From: an uncultured Nitrospinaceae bacterium | GTDB lineage: Bacteria; Nitrospinota; Nitrospinia; Nitrospinales; VA-1 | Direction: 5' to 3' | Assembly (NCBI GenBank): GCA_913043155.1 | Contig: CAJWLY010000031.1 | Location: 1-10,926, forward strand | DNA: 10,926 bases | Shown: positions 1 through 5,331 of the stretch, in pieces | How positions within the stretch are numbered: the stretch's first letter is position 1 | Layout: each line of letters starts with the position of its first letter | Position numbers and translations under genes: made by a program | The notes under the pieces: model-generated | Seen by the model: only the letters and a program-made list of their open reading frames with translations | Database searches by the model: none | Told to the model about the DNA's origin: nothing

Positions 1-689
1 TGGAAATACTTGGGCTCGGATCCGTGGACCCGTAGGATTTTTACCCGCTCGTAAAGTTCTTTCGAGGACATAGTCACCATGCCTGCGTCGCCGAATCCTC
101 CCAGGTTTTTGGTGGGGAAAAATGAGAGGCAACCATAATCACCTATCGAACCAGCACGCTGGCCTTTGTATTCCGAGCCTATGGCTTGGGCTGCGTCCTC
201 GATGACGGCCAAGCCATGCTCTCGTGCCATCTCAAGAATCGAATCCATATTTGCGCATTGTCCATATAGATGAACCGGCATCAGGGCGCGGGTTTTGCCT
301 GTGATCTTGTTTTCAATTTGTTTAGGGTCGATATTGAATGTTTCTGGTTCGATATCAACGAAGACTGGGTGTGCTCCTACACGGGCGATGGATCCGGCCG
401 TTGCGAAGAAAGTGAAGGGAGTGGTGATCACCTCATCCCCCTCACCAACACCTGCGGCCATCAGGGAGATCAGGAGGGCGTCCGTGCCGGAAGAAACTCC
501 GACCGCGTACTTTGTGCCACAATAATCAGCGATGCGTGCCTCAAGTTCTTCCACAACCGGCCCAAGAATAAATCTGCCCGACCGTATAACTTCAGAAATT
601 TTCTTTTCCACGTCTGCAAGAATTTGTTCGTAGGAAGCCGGGATGTCCAGTAGAGGAACTTGCAGGATTTCTTTTTGTTTTTGCGTCAT
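1..689 (-). CDS. DegT/DnrJ/EryC1/StrS-family sugar aminotransferase (partial, C-terminus off the left edge)
   Basis: This is a PLP-dependent aminotransferase of the nucleotide-sugar type, which transfers an amino group, usually from glutamate, to a keto-sugar bound to dTDP or UDP. I translated the minus strand from the ATG at 689 and it stays open to the window edge, giving 229 residues of a protein normally about 360-400 long. Family marks are SGTDALL at 68-73, EDAAQAIG at 164-171 (Asp165 should contact the PLP ring nitrogen, Gln168 stacks nearby), and SFFPTKNLGGFGDAGM at 189-204, where Lys194 is the expected Schiff-base lysine. The stretch RVHGSEPKY near the edge is also typical. It lies 53 bases downstream of rmlD on the same strand, so it is probably in the rml operon. 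Its substrate may be the dTDP-keto-sugar made by RmlB, or a UDP-3-keto sugar as for WbpE-like enzymes. The sequence shown cannot decide between them. Confidence 0.93.
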   Translation of the reverse strand, partial: MTQKQKEILQVPLLDIPASYEQILADVEKKISEVIRSGRFILGPVVEELEARIADYCGTKYAVGVSSGTDALLISLMAAGVGEGDEVITTPFTFFATAGSIARVGAHPVFVDIEPETFNIDPKQIENKITGKTRALMPVHLYGQCANMDSILEMAREHGLAVIEDAAQAIGSEYKGQRAGSIGDYGCLSFFPTKNLGGFGDAGMVTMSSKELYERVKILRVHGSEPKYF

Positions 690-742
690 GGTAAGCTGAT
701 CATATTTTCAATTCACGGTAGAATCAAGTGGCAAATAGACCT

Positions 743-1633
743 TTAGACATCCGATCTTAGGCAGTATCGTAAAGCCTCCTCCCAGTCCGGCAGCGCGATA
801 CCAAATGTTGCCTTTAGTTTGGCGTTGGATAAAACCGAGTAGGCCGGCCGGTCGGCAGGGGCGGGATAGTCCTTGGTTGGAATACCGACTAGCTGGGGCT
901 GGGGTTTGGGGTCAGCGAGGCCCAAGATCGATCTGGCGAATCCGTGCCAACTCGTCCGTCCTCCGCAGGTCATATGGTACACGCCGGAAACTTCGGCAAC
1001 CGTTTCGGGAAATGAACCATCACCCCGTTTCAGGAGTTGTACGACGATTTGCCCCGTGGACTCAGCGATGGATCGGCACCAGGTCGGCGTTCCGATCTGA
1101 TCGTCGACAACACGGAGTTCCTCCTGTCCCCCCGCGAGTCGCAAAATCGTGCGCAAAAAATTTTTCCCTTCCCGACCATAGATCCAACTCGTGCGGAAAA
1201 TCAAGTGTGGCACCCCACTCTTTTCGATAGCGAGGTCTCCTTCGAGTTTGGTTTTTCCATAAACACTGACAGGATCGGTGGAGTCTGTTTCCAGGTACGG
1301 TTTCGCTCTTGCCTCACCGCCATAAACGTAATCCGTTGAATAGTGGATCAGGACGGCTCCTGCGGTGCGAGCTTCCTCAGCGAGAATTCCCGGGGCGATG
1401 CCGTTTACGGCCCGGGCAATCTCTGGTTCCGATTCCGCTTTATCCACCGCCGTATAAGCTCCAGCGTTGACAATGAGCTCCGGGCGAAAGTGCCGGACCG
1501 TGTTACGTATCTGGTCCGGATCAGAAAGGTCCAGCTCGCTTCGGCTTGTTGCAGTTGTTTCCCCGAGCTCGGAAAGGATGTGTTGAAGCTCGCCACCCAC
1601 CTGACCATTTTTCCCTGTTAAGAGGATGCGCAT
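743..1633 (-). CDS. rmlD: dTDP-4-dehydrorhamnose reductase (RmlD)
   Basis: RmlD makes the last step of dTDP-L-rhamnose synthesis, the NAD(P)H-dependent reduction of the 4-keto group, in the cytoplasm. The 296-residue product has the usual family length. The N-terminal Rossmann motif is GKNGQVG at 7-13. NAGAYTAVDKAE (57-68) and STDYVYGG (99-106) are classic RmlD sequences, and Tyr125 and Lys129 form the catalytic YxxxK of the short-chain dehydrogenase fold. RTSWIYG at 147-153 and the C-terminal RPAYSVLSN (262-270) also match the family. The start at 1633 (ATG CGC ATC) follows the rmlA stop by 34 bases, with no clear Shine-Dalgarno sequence, so translation may depend partly on the upstream gene. 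The gene is third in the rmlB-rmlA-rmlD operon; rmlC, whose product supplies its substrate, is not adjacent. Confidence 0.96.
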   Translation of the reverse strand: MRILLTGKNGQVGGELQHILSELGETTATSRSELDLSDPDQIRNTVRHFRPELIVNAGAYTAVDKAESEPEIARAVNGIAPGILAEEARTAGAVLIHYSTDYVYGGEARAKPYLETDSTDPVSVYGKTKLEGDLAIEKSGVPHLIFRTSWIYGREGKNFLRTILRLAGGQEELRVVDDQIGTPTWCRSIAESTGQIVVQLLKRGDGSFPETVAEVSGVYHMTCGGRTSWHGFARSILGLADPKPQPQLVGIPTKDYPAPADRPAYSVLSNAKLKATFGIALPDWEEALRYCLRSDV

Positions 1634-1667
1634 AATTTGTGAAAGGAATGGGTGAAGCGGAATAAAT

Positions 1668-2552
1668 TCAGCGCGATTTGGATTGCCGAATCAGGTCCGA
1701 TAGGTATCGACCGTATCCGTTTTTCTTCAGAGGTTGGGCCAGGTGGTTGAGGTCTGTGGCAGAGATCCATCCCGCCTTGAAGGCAATTTCTTCCGGACAG
1801 CAGATCTTGAGTCCTTGCCGCGATTCTATAGTTTCGACGAAATTGGCCGCAGCCAGCAAGGCGTCATGCGAACCCGTATCCAACCAGGCGAATCCTCTTC
1901 CCATCTTTTCCAATGCCAGTTCGTTTTTTTTAAGGTACGCCTTGTTCACGTCGGTGATCTCCAGTTCACCCCGCCTAGAGGGTTTCAGCGACGCCGCAAT
2001 ATCCAGTACCTTGTTATCGTAAAAATAGAGTCCGGTGATCGCGTAATTAGATTTCGGCTTTTTTGGTTTTTCCTCGAGCCGGACCACTTTCCCCTTGGGA
2101 TTGAACTCGGCGACACCGTAATTTTCCGGATCCCTGACCCAGTAGCCGAATACGGTGGCGCCTTTTTTTCGCTTGCACGCGCGTTGGATCAGGCTTACCA
2201 GACCATCTCCGTAAAAAATATTGTCCCCAAGGACAAGGCACACCCCGTCTTTTCCCACAAAATCTCTCCCGATGATGAACGCCTCGGCCAATCCACCCGG
2301 ATGCGGTTGCACCTCATAGCGGATTCGTATGCCCCACTGGTTTCCATCCTGAAGCAGTGACTGGAATAGATCTTGATCCTCAGGTGTGGTGATGATCAGA
2401 ATGTCCTTAATGCCAGCCATCATGAGGGTGCTCAGCGGATAATAAATCATCGGCTTGTCATAAAGCGGCATCAACTGCTTGCTAATGACATGAGTTAGCG
2501 GGTAAAGCCGTGTGCCCGACCCTCCTGCGAGAATGATTCCCTTTTTGATCAT
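1668..2552 (-). CDS. rmlA: Glucose-1-phosphate thymidylyltransferase (RmlA)
   Basis: RmlA joins glucose-1-phosphate and dTTP into dTDP-glucose and pyrophosphate, the first and usually feedback-controlled step of the dTDP-sugar pathway. The 294-residue length is standard. The nucleotide-binding signature GGSGTRLYPLT lies at 10-20, KQLMPLYDKPM at 25-35 contains the conserved lysine, GDN at 109-111 carries a metal-binding aspartate, EEKP is at 160-163, and FAWLDTGSHDALL at 221-233 supplies the second metal-binding aspartate (Asp225). The ATG at 2552 overlaps the rmlB TGA by four bases (ATGA), which points to translational coupling. This is the short RmlA type without extra domains. There is no sign of damage. 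Confidence 0.97.
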   Translation of the reverse strand: MIKKGIILAGGSGTRLYPLTHVISKQLMPLYDKPMIYYPLSTLMMAGIKDILIITTPEDQDLFQSLLQDGNQWGIRIRYEVQPHPGGLAEAFIIGRDFVGKDGVCLVLGDNIFYGDGLVSLIQRACKRKKGATVFGYWVRDPENYGVAEFNPKGKVVRLEEKPKKPKSNYAITGLYFYDNKVLDIAASLKPSRRGELEITDVNKAYLKKNELALEKMGRGFAWLDTGSHDALLAAANFVETIESRQGLKICCPEEIAFKAGWISATDLNHLAQPLKKNGYGRYLSDLIRQSKSR

Positions 2553-3628
2553 TTTAGTTTTTCATCCACAGCCATGCTTAGCCCCAGTCGTTCACCACGA
2601 TAGGCGCCCGACATCACGCGTTCGACCCACTCGGGATGTTCGAGGTACCACCGCACCGTCTTGCGCAGGCCAGTGTCCAGCGTCTCCTCAGGCTCCCATC
2701 CCAATTCCCGTTTGATCTTTCCGGCATCGATGGCGTAGCGCCGGTCGTGTCCCGGGCGATCCGCAACAAACTGAATGAGTGACTTATGCGGTTTGTGAGG
2801 CGAGTTCGGAACCAGATCGTCTAGAATTTTGCACAGGGTATTCACTAAATCCAGATTGGTTTTTTCGTTGTCACCACCTACATTGTACACCTCACCAGGT
2901 TGCCCGTCCTCCAGAACTCGCTCCAATGCCCGGCAGTGATCCTCCACGTACAACCAATCCCTAATGTGCAGACCGTCACCATATACCGGAAGCGGTTTTC
3001 CGGAACGGGCATTATGAATCATGAGTGGGATCAGTTTTTCGGGGAATTGGTGTGGGCCATAATTGTTTGAGCAGTTCGTGGTGACCACCGGCAAGCTGAA
3101 AGTTTTGAAGTAAGACCGGACTAAATGATCCGATGCGGCTTTTGATGCGGCGTAAGGAGAATTAGGAGCGTAGGGAGTTTCCTCCGTAAAGAACCCGCTT
3201 CCGCCCAGCGAGCCATAGACTTCATCGGTGGAAACATGAAGAAAACGAAACCGTTCCTTTTCCCTTTCATCTGCTTGGTTCAGATAGGTCCGGGCCGCTT
3301 CGAGCAGTTCGAAGGTTCCTATGATATTTGTTTGGATGAATTCACCTGGCGCATCGATAGACCGATCCACATGCGATTCCGCCGCGAAATTAACGATTGC
3401 GTCCGGGCGGTGTTTTTCAAGCAAGTCCAGGACCGTTTGGCGGTGAGCGATATCTCCCTGAATGAAAATATGGTTGGGGTTGCCAGCGACAGGAGCTAGG
3501 GTGCCAAGATTGCCGGCATAGGTCAGCTTGTCGTAGTTTATTATCCTCGCGCGGCCAGATTCTACAAGGTTCATCACAAAATTACTGCCGATGAAGCCTG
3601 CACCGCCGGTGACAAAAATTGTTTTCAT
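2549..3628 (-). CDS. rmlB: dTDP-glucose 4,6-dehydratase (RmlB)
   Basis: RmlB converts dTDP-glucose to dTDP-4-keto-6-deoxyglucose, the branch point for rhamnose and many deoxy and amino sugars. The 359-residue product is an extended short-chain dehydrogenase. It has the NAD-binding TGGAGFIGS at 7-15, FAAESHVDRSI at 81-91, STDEVYG at 133-139 with catalytic Asp135 and Glu136, and YxxxK at Tyr159/Lys163. NNYGPHQFPEKLIP (188-201) and RPGHDRRYAID (291-301) complete the RmlB signature. The ATG at 3628 is the first gene start after the promoter at 3683-3711, leaving a 5' untranslated stretch of about 48 bases. The Shine-Dalgarno sequence is poor. It is the first gene of the operon, and its stop overlaps the rmlA start by four bases. 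Confidence 0.97.
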   Translation of the reverse strand: MKTIFVTGGAGFIGSNFVMNLVESGRARIINYDKLTYAGNLGTLAPVAGNPNHIFIQGDIAHRQTVLDLLEKHRPDAIVNFAAESHVDRSIDAPGEFIQTNIIGTFELLEAARTYLNQADEREKERFRFLHVSTDEVYGSLGGSGFFTEETPYAPNSPYAASKAASDHLVRSYFKTFSLPVVTTNCSNNYGPHQFPEKLIPLMIHNARSGKPLPVYGDGLHIRDWLYVEDHCRALERVLEDGQPGEVYNVGGDNEKTNLDLVNTLCKILDDLVPNSPHKPHKSLIQFVADRPGHDRRYAIDAGKIKRELGWEPEETLDTGLRKTVRWYLEHPEWVERVMSGAYRGERLGLSMAVDEKLK

Positions 3629-3682
3629 ATGCGAATAAGGGTGTTATGTCATTGATTTTAAGCTGTGCACTAAATTCTCCCG

Positions 3683-3711
3683 AGTATAGGTCTTTGCTCT
3701 AGGGATTTCAA
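3683..3711 (-). promoter_or_regulatory. Sigma-70 promoter of the rmlB operon
   Basis: On the minus strand, TTGAAA (3711-3706) and TATACT (3688-3683) are separated by exactly 17 bases. Each hexamer differs from the consensus at one position. Transcription should begin near 3676, some 48 bases before the rmlB ATG. No other comparable pair was seen upstream of rmlB. Predicted from sequence only. Confidence 0.75.
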
Positions 3712-3835
3712 GTTCGTGGTCGGTTCCTTTTTATTGACTCTTCCCTGGAGCGAGATGGGGTGGAAAAACTTTTAAGGTGCTCCGATATTATGTTTCCTTT
3801 TTGCCGGATATTGTGGTACGCTCCTGCCTAAGATT

Positions 3836-3942
3836 GGTTGAAAGAGGTTGTTTGCTCGGTTTTCGTTTGAAGCACGCACAGGGCAAATCAGGTTGAAGCG
3901 CGAGGTTGTATGATGCCAGCCACCATCGGGTGGTTTTTTTTT
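3836..3942 (+). ncRNA. Candidate structured leader or small RNA with a GEMM-I-like core, upstream of csp
   Basis: The 431 bases between rmlB and csp hold no convincing protein gene. The plus strand of 3836-3942 looks like an RNA. It contains CACGCACAGGGCAAA at 3873-3887, identical to the most conserved 5' segment of the c-di-GMP-I (GEMM-I) riboswitch. A 7-bp pairing is possible between TTTGCTC (3851-3857) and GGGCAAA (3881-3887). An alternative pairs GGC and ATCA (3882-3884, 3887-3890) with TGAT and GCC (3911-3917). The segment ends in the intrinsic terminator at 3918-3942. Two copies of a GGTTGAA/GAGGTTGT element flank the core. The 3' half of the GEMM-I aptamer (GGGACGCAAAGCC) is not present in good form, so this is either a divergent or decayed relative, a different RNA, or coincidence. 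The 5' end is unknown; the only -10-like sequence nearby is TATTAT at 3786-3791, without a good -35. Confidence 0.35.
3918..3942 (+). terminator. Strong intrinsic terminator upstream of csp
   Basis: AGCCACC (3918-3924) pairs with GGTGGTT (3929-3935), including five G-C/A-T pairs in the core and one G-U, around the tetraloop ATCG. An uninterrupted run of nine T's covers 3934-3942. It ends a plus-strand transcript for which no protein gene is visible, about 118 bases before the csp start. It is either the end of a small RNA or an attenuator in the csp leader. Confidence 0.8.
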
Positions 3943-4059
3943 GCCTTGAAAACCTTCTTCAGGGGTTATGAATACAACCGATCTTTAATTCAAGAATCGG
4001 GAGGCTGTTTTCAAAATGACTTGGAAAGCCGTCCCGAAAATTTGTGGGAGAGTATTAGA

Positions 4060-4260
4060 ATGAGCGTAGGTACAGTAAAGTGGTTTAATGACAGCAAAGG
4101 TTATGGTTTTATCGAATCGGAAGATGGAGAGGATTGCTTTGTTCATCACTCTGAGATTCAAAGTGAAGGATTCAAAACCCTGAAGGAAGGTCAGTCCGTG
4201 GAATTCGAAAAAACGATGGGTCAGAAAGGCCCGCAGGCTTCCAAAGTAGTGCCTAAATAG
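4060..4260 (+). CDS. Cold-shock domain protein (CspA family)
   Basis: A single-domain cold-shock protein that binds single-stranded RNA and DNA and acts as an RNA chaperone in the cytoplasm. The 66-residue product begins MSVGTVKWFND and has the RNP1 motif KGYGFIE (13-19) and an RNP2 region DCFVHHSEI (25-33). It ends in the usual QASKVVP. The start is the ATG at 4060, with GGGAG at 4046-4050 about nine bases upstream. The reading frame stays open upstream to an ATG at 3910, but those extra 50 residues run across the terminator T-tract and have no family resemblance, so that longer form is rejected. The long upstream segment is better read as a 5' leader, which is common for csp genes. A weak TTGAAA (3946-3951)/TATGAA (3967-3972) pair with only 15-base spacing could give csp a promoter of its own after the upstream terminator. 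A perfect terminator follows. Confidence 0.95.
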   Translation: MSVGTVKWFNDSKGYGFIESEDGEDCFVHHSEIQSEGFKTLKEGQSVEFEKTMGQKGPQASKVVPK

Positions 4261-4281
4261 CACGATTTTGATGATCTTTCA

Positions 4282-4311
4282 CCGGCAGAGCTTTTGCTCT
4301 GCCGGTTTTTT
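4282..4311 (+). terminator. Intrinsic terminator after csp
   Basis: CCGGCAGAGC (4282-4291) and GCTCTGCCGG (4296-4305) form a perfect 10-bp stem with a TTTT loop, followed by six T's (4306-4311). It lies 21 bases after the csp stop and should end that transcript cleanly. Confidence 0.95.
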
Positions 4312-4404
4312 CTTTGAAACTAATGAAGCCCGGGGGACACGGTTGATAATTTTATGTGACCCTATTACCTAGGGGTAGATGATTTTTCCGGAAGGTTACG
4401 AATC

Positions 4405-4441
4405 GGTTGGGCGGGTCGCTTGAGAGGCTCCGACTCGCAAC
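4405..4441 (+). promoter_or_regulatory. Possible structured leader hairpin upstream of the orf56-rpsU genes
   Basis: The stretch 4316-4504 between the csp terminator and the next small gene has no protein gene. In it GCGGGTCG (4411-4418) pairs with CGACTCGC (4431-4438) through eight bases with one G-U. GTT (4406-4408) with AAC (4439-4441) can extend the stem past a two-base bulge. The loop is 12 bases. No T-run follows, so it is not a terminator. It could be a leader structure for the rpsU transcript, for example a protein-binding site. I recognise no known riboswitch here, and no good promoter was found in this stretch. Confidence 0.35.
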
Positions 4442-4504
4442 GGTGTTCCGCTATAGGCTGTTGGCTGCTTTCGCCGGGAAGAGCTACCAAAACAAGGTAA
4501 AACC

Positions 4505-4675
4505 ATGCATGAAGTCAAAGTTTATGACAGCGCAGGGAAACTGAAAAAGGTGATCCCGATCAAAACCTTAAACAAAAGGGAGGACCGGAAAGCGGAATCT
4601 CCCGGTTTGTTTAGAAAAAATAAGAGAAATTCTAAGGTGTGGGCTTCATCTCCTAAAACGCAGGTAAAAGCATAA
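4505..4675 (+). CDS. Small Lys/Arg-rich hypothetical protein upstream of rpsU
   Basis: The 56-residue product begins MHEVKVYDSAGKLKKVIP. I do not recognise a named family. The N-terminal 22 residues look like a short beta-hairpin pattern (EVKVYDSAGKLKKVIPI), while the rest is basic and probably disordered; about 16 of 56 residues are Lys or Arg. AAGG at 4494-4497 lies seven bases before the ATG and is an acceptable ribosome binding site. It ends 31 bases before the rpsU start, on the same strand, and is likely cotranscribed with it. Position between csp and rpsU and its basic composition suggest, but do not show, a role with RNA or ribosomes. It could also be a leader peptide gene for rpsU. 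Confidence 0.65.
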   Translation: MHEVKVYDSAGKLKKVIPIKTLNKREDRKAESPGLFRKNKRNSKVWASSPKTQVKA

Positions 4676-4706
4676 GACGGCACAACCTTGAAAACAGGAG
4701 GTTCTT

Positions 4707-4913
4707 ATTTTACAAGTCACTGTTTACCAGAACCAGGTCGATCGGGCGTTGAAGGTTTTGAAACGCCAACTTAATAAAGAGGGCCTGTTCAAAGAACTTA
4801 AGCGCAGACGATTTTATGAAAAACCGTCTGTTAAGAAAAAACGCAAGGTGAAAGAAGCCAAGAAAAAGCGTAAGGTGGCGATGCGGCGTATGAGTTCTTC
4901 TTGGCACCTGTGA
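4707..4913 (+). CDS. rpsU: 30S ribosomal protein bS21, with a predicted AUU start codon
   Basis: bS21 is a small basic protein of the 30S subunit platform, close to the anti-Shine-Dalgarno end of 16S rRNA, and takes part in translation initiation. The 68-residue product reads VTVYQNQVDRALKVLKRQL near its N-terminus, then NKEGLFKELKRRRFYEKPS and a Lys/Arg-rich tail. This matches bS21, whose core is (N/D)xxVDRALKxLKR...ELKRRxxYEKP. The start is odd. The frame is closed by a TGA at 4689-4691, and the codons between that and the conserved part are AAA CAG GAG GTT CTT ATT TTA CAA, with no ATG, GTG or TTG. The ATT at 4707 is the only near-cognate start, and a perfect AGGAGG (4696-4701) sits five bases before it. 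The next in-frame TTG would remove 14 conserved residues. The product identity is secure; the AUU start is an inference. Confidence 0.88.
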   Translation: MLQVTVYQNQVDRALKVLKRQLNKEGLFKELKRRRFYEKPSVKKKRKVKEAKKKRKVAMRRMSSSWHL

Positions 4914-5019
4914 TGATAATGAAGAAGCTGGAGAGGGGGGAGGGTCAAGTTCTTTAATAATTTTCCCTCATTATTGATCCAACCCGGTTAACGGGCGGCG
5001 GGGTAATTACCGGAAAATC

Positions 5020-5178
5020 ATGATCGACGAAATAGATTATTTCCCCAAGCGTGACAAGTACAAAACCCGAAAGAAAATCGGCTCAGATTGGAGCGAGCTG
5101 AAGAAACAGAAGTCTGCCCAGGATACGAAGGAAAAATCTTTCAGAAAAGATCCGAAGGAGGAGGAAAAAAAGAAATAA
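5020..5178 (+). CDS. Small charged hypothetical protein downstream of rpsU
   Basis: The 52-residue product begins MIDEIDYFPKRDKYKTRKK and ends in a mixed-charge tail KDPKEEEKKK. About 18 residues are Lys/Arg and 12 are Asp/Glu, so it is probably extended or disordered apart from the aromatic N-terminal part. I do not recognise a family. The ribosome binding site is weak (CGGA, 5011-5014). It lies 106 bases after the rpsU stop on the same strand, with no terminator between, so cotranscription is possible. Codon use is compatible with a real gene and the frame has no better start. Confidence is moderate because the ORF is short. Confidence 0.5.
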   Translation: MIDEIDYFPKRDKYKTRKKIGSDWSELKKQKSAQDTKEKSFRKDPKEEEKKK

Positions 5179-5254
5179 CCGAGTTCCCTTTTTTGACTGC
5201 CTGATTTGAAACGCTAAACTTCTCTCCCCCCCATTCCCCCGACAGCTTGCTCTC

Positions 5255-5284
5255 TTGTTTAATGGTGCCAGGGTGCTATATAAT
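5255..5284 (+). promoter_or_regulatory. Sigma-70 promoter of the TPR-SUMF1 gene
   Basis: TTGTTT (5255-5260) and a consensus TATAAT (5279-5284) are 18 bases apart. A TG at 5274-5275 also stands directly before an overlapping TATATA (5277-5282) as an extended -10. Transcription should begin about 40 bases before the ATG at 5332. Confidence 0.7.
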
Positions 5285-5331
5285 TATCCCCGATTCCATA
5301 AATTTTAACCCCACCAACAAGGAGCCGCCTC

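Noticed and set aside
270..653. Plus-strand open frames opposite the aminotransferase.
   Set aside because: The minus strand encodes a well-conserved aminotransferase here; the plus-strand frames are compositional shadows.
1734..2360. Long plus-strand open frame opposite rmlA (208 codons).
   Set aside because: It is an antisense shadow of a clearly identified gene, with no recognisable protein features.
3811..3830. Sigma-54-like promoter (GG at 3815-3816, GC at 3826-3827).
   Set aside because: There are nine bases between GG and GC, while sigma-54 promoters need ten, and the flanks match poorly.
3815..3834. GGTACGC...GCCTAA upstream of the GEMM-like core, suggesting a circularly permuted riboswitch.
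   Set aside because: The conserved A-run is replaced by TCCT and the order would be reversed. The likeness is too weak to claim.
3910..4059. In-frame upstream extension of csp starting at ATG 3910 (50 extra residues).
   Set aside because: It is translated across a terminator stem and T-run, has no cold-shock family similarity, and the ATG at 4060 has a good ribosome binding site.
4710..4907. Minus-strand 65-codon frame opposite rpsU.
   Set aside because: It is the shadow of bS21, and its Phe/Leu-rich composition simply mirrors the Lys codons.
5164..5198. A-run and T-run after the 52-residue ORF as a terminator.
   Set aside because: The only possible stem is A-T pairs, with no G-C-rich part.
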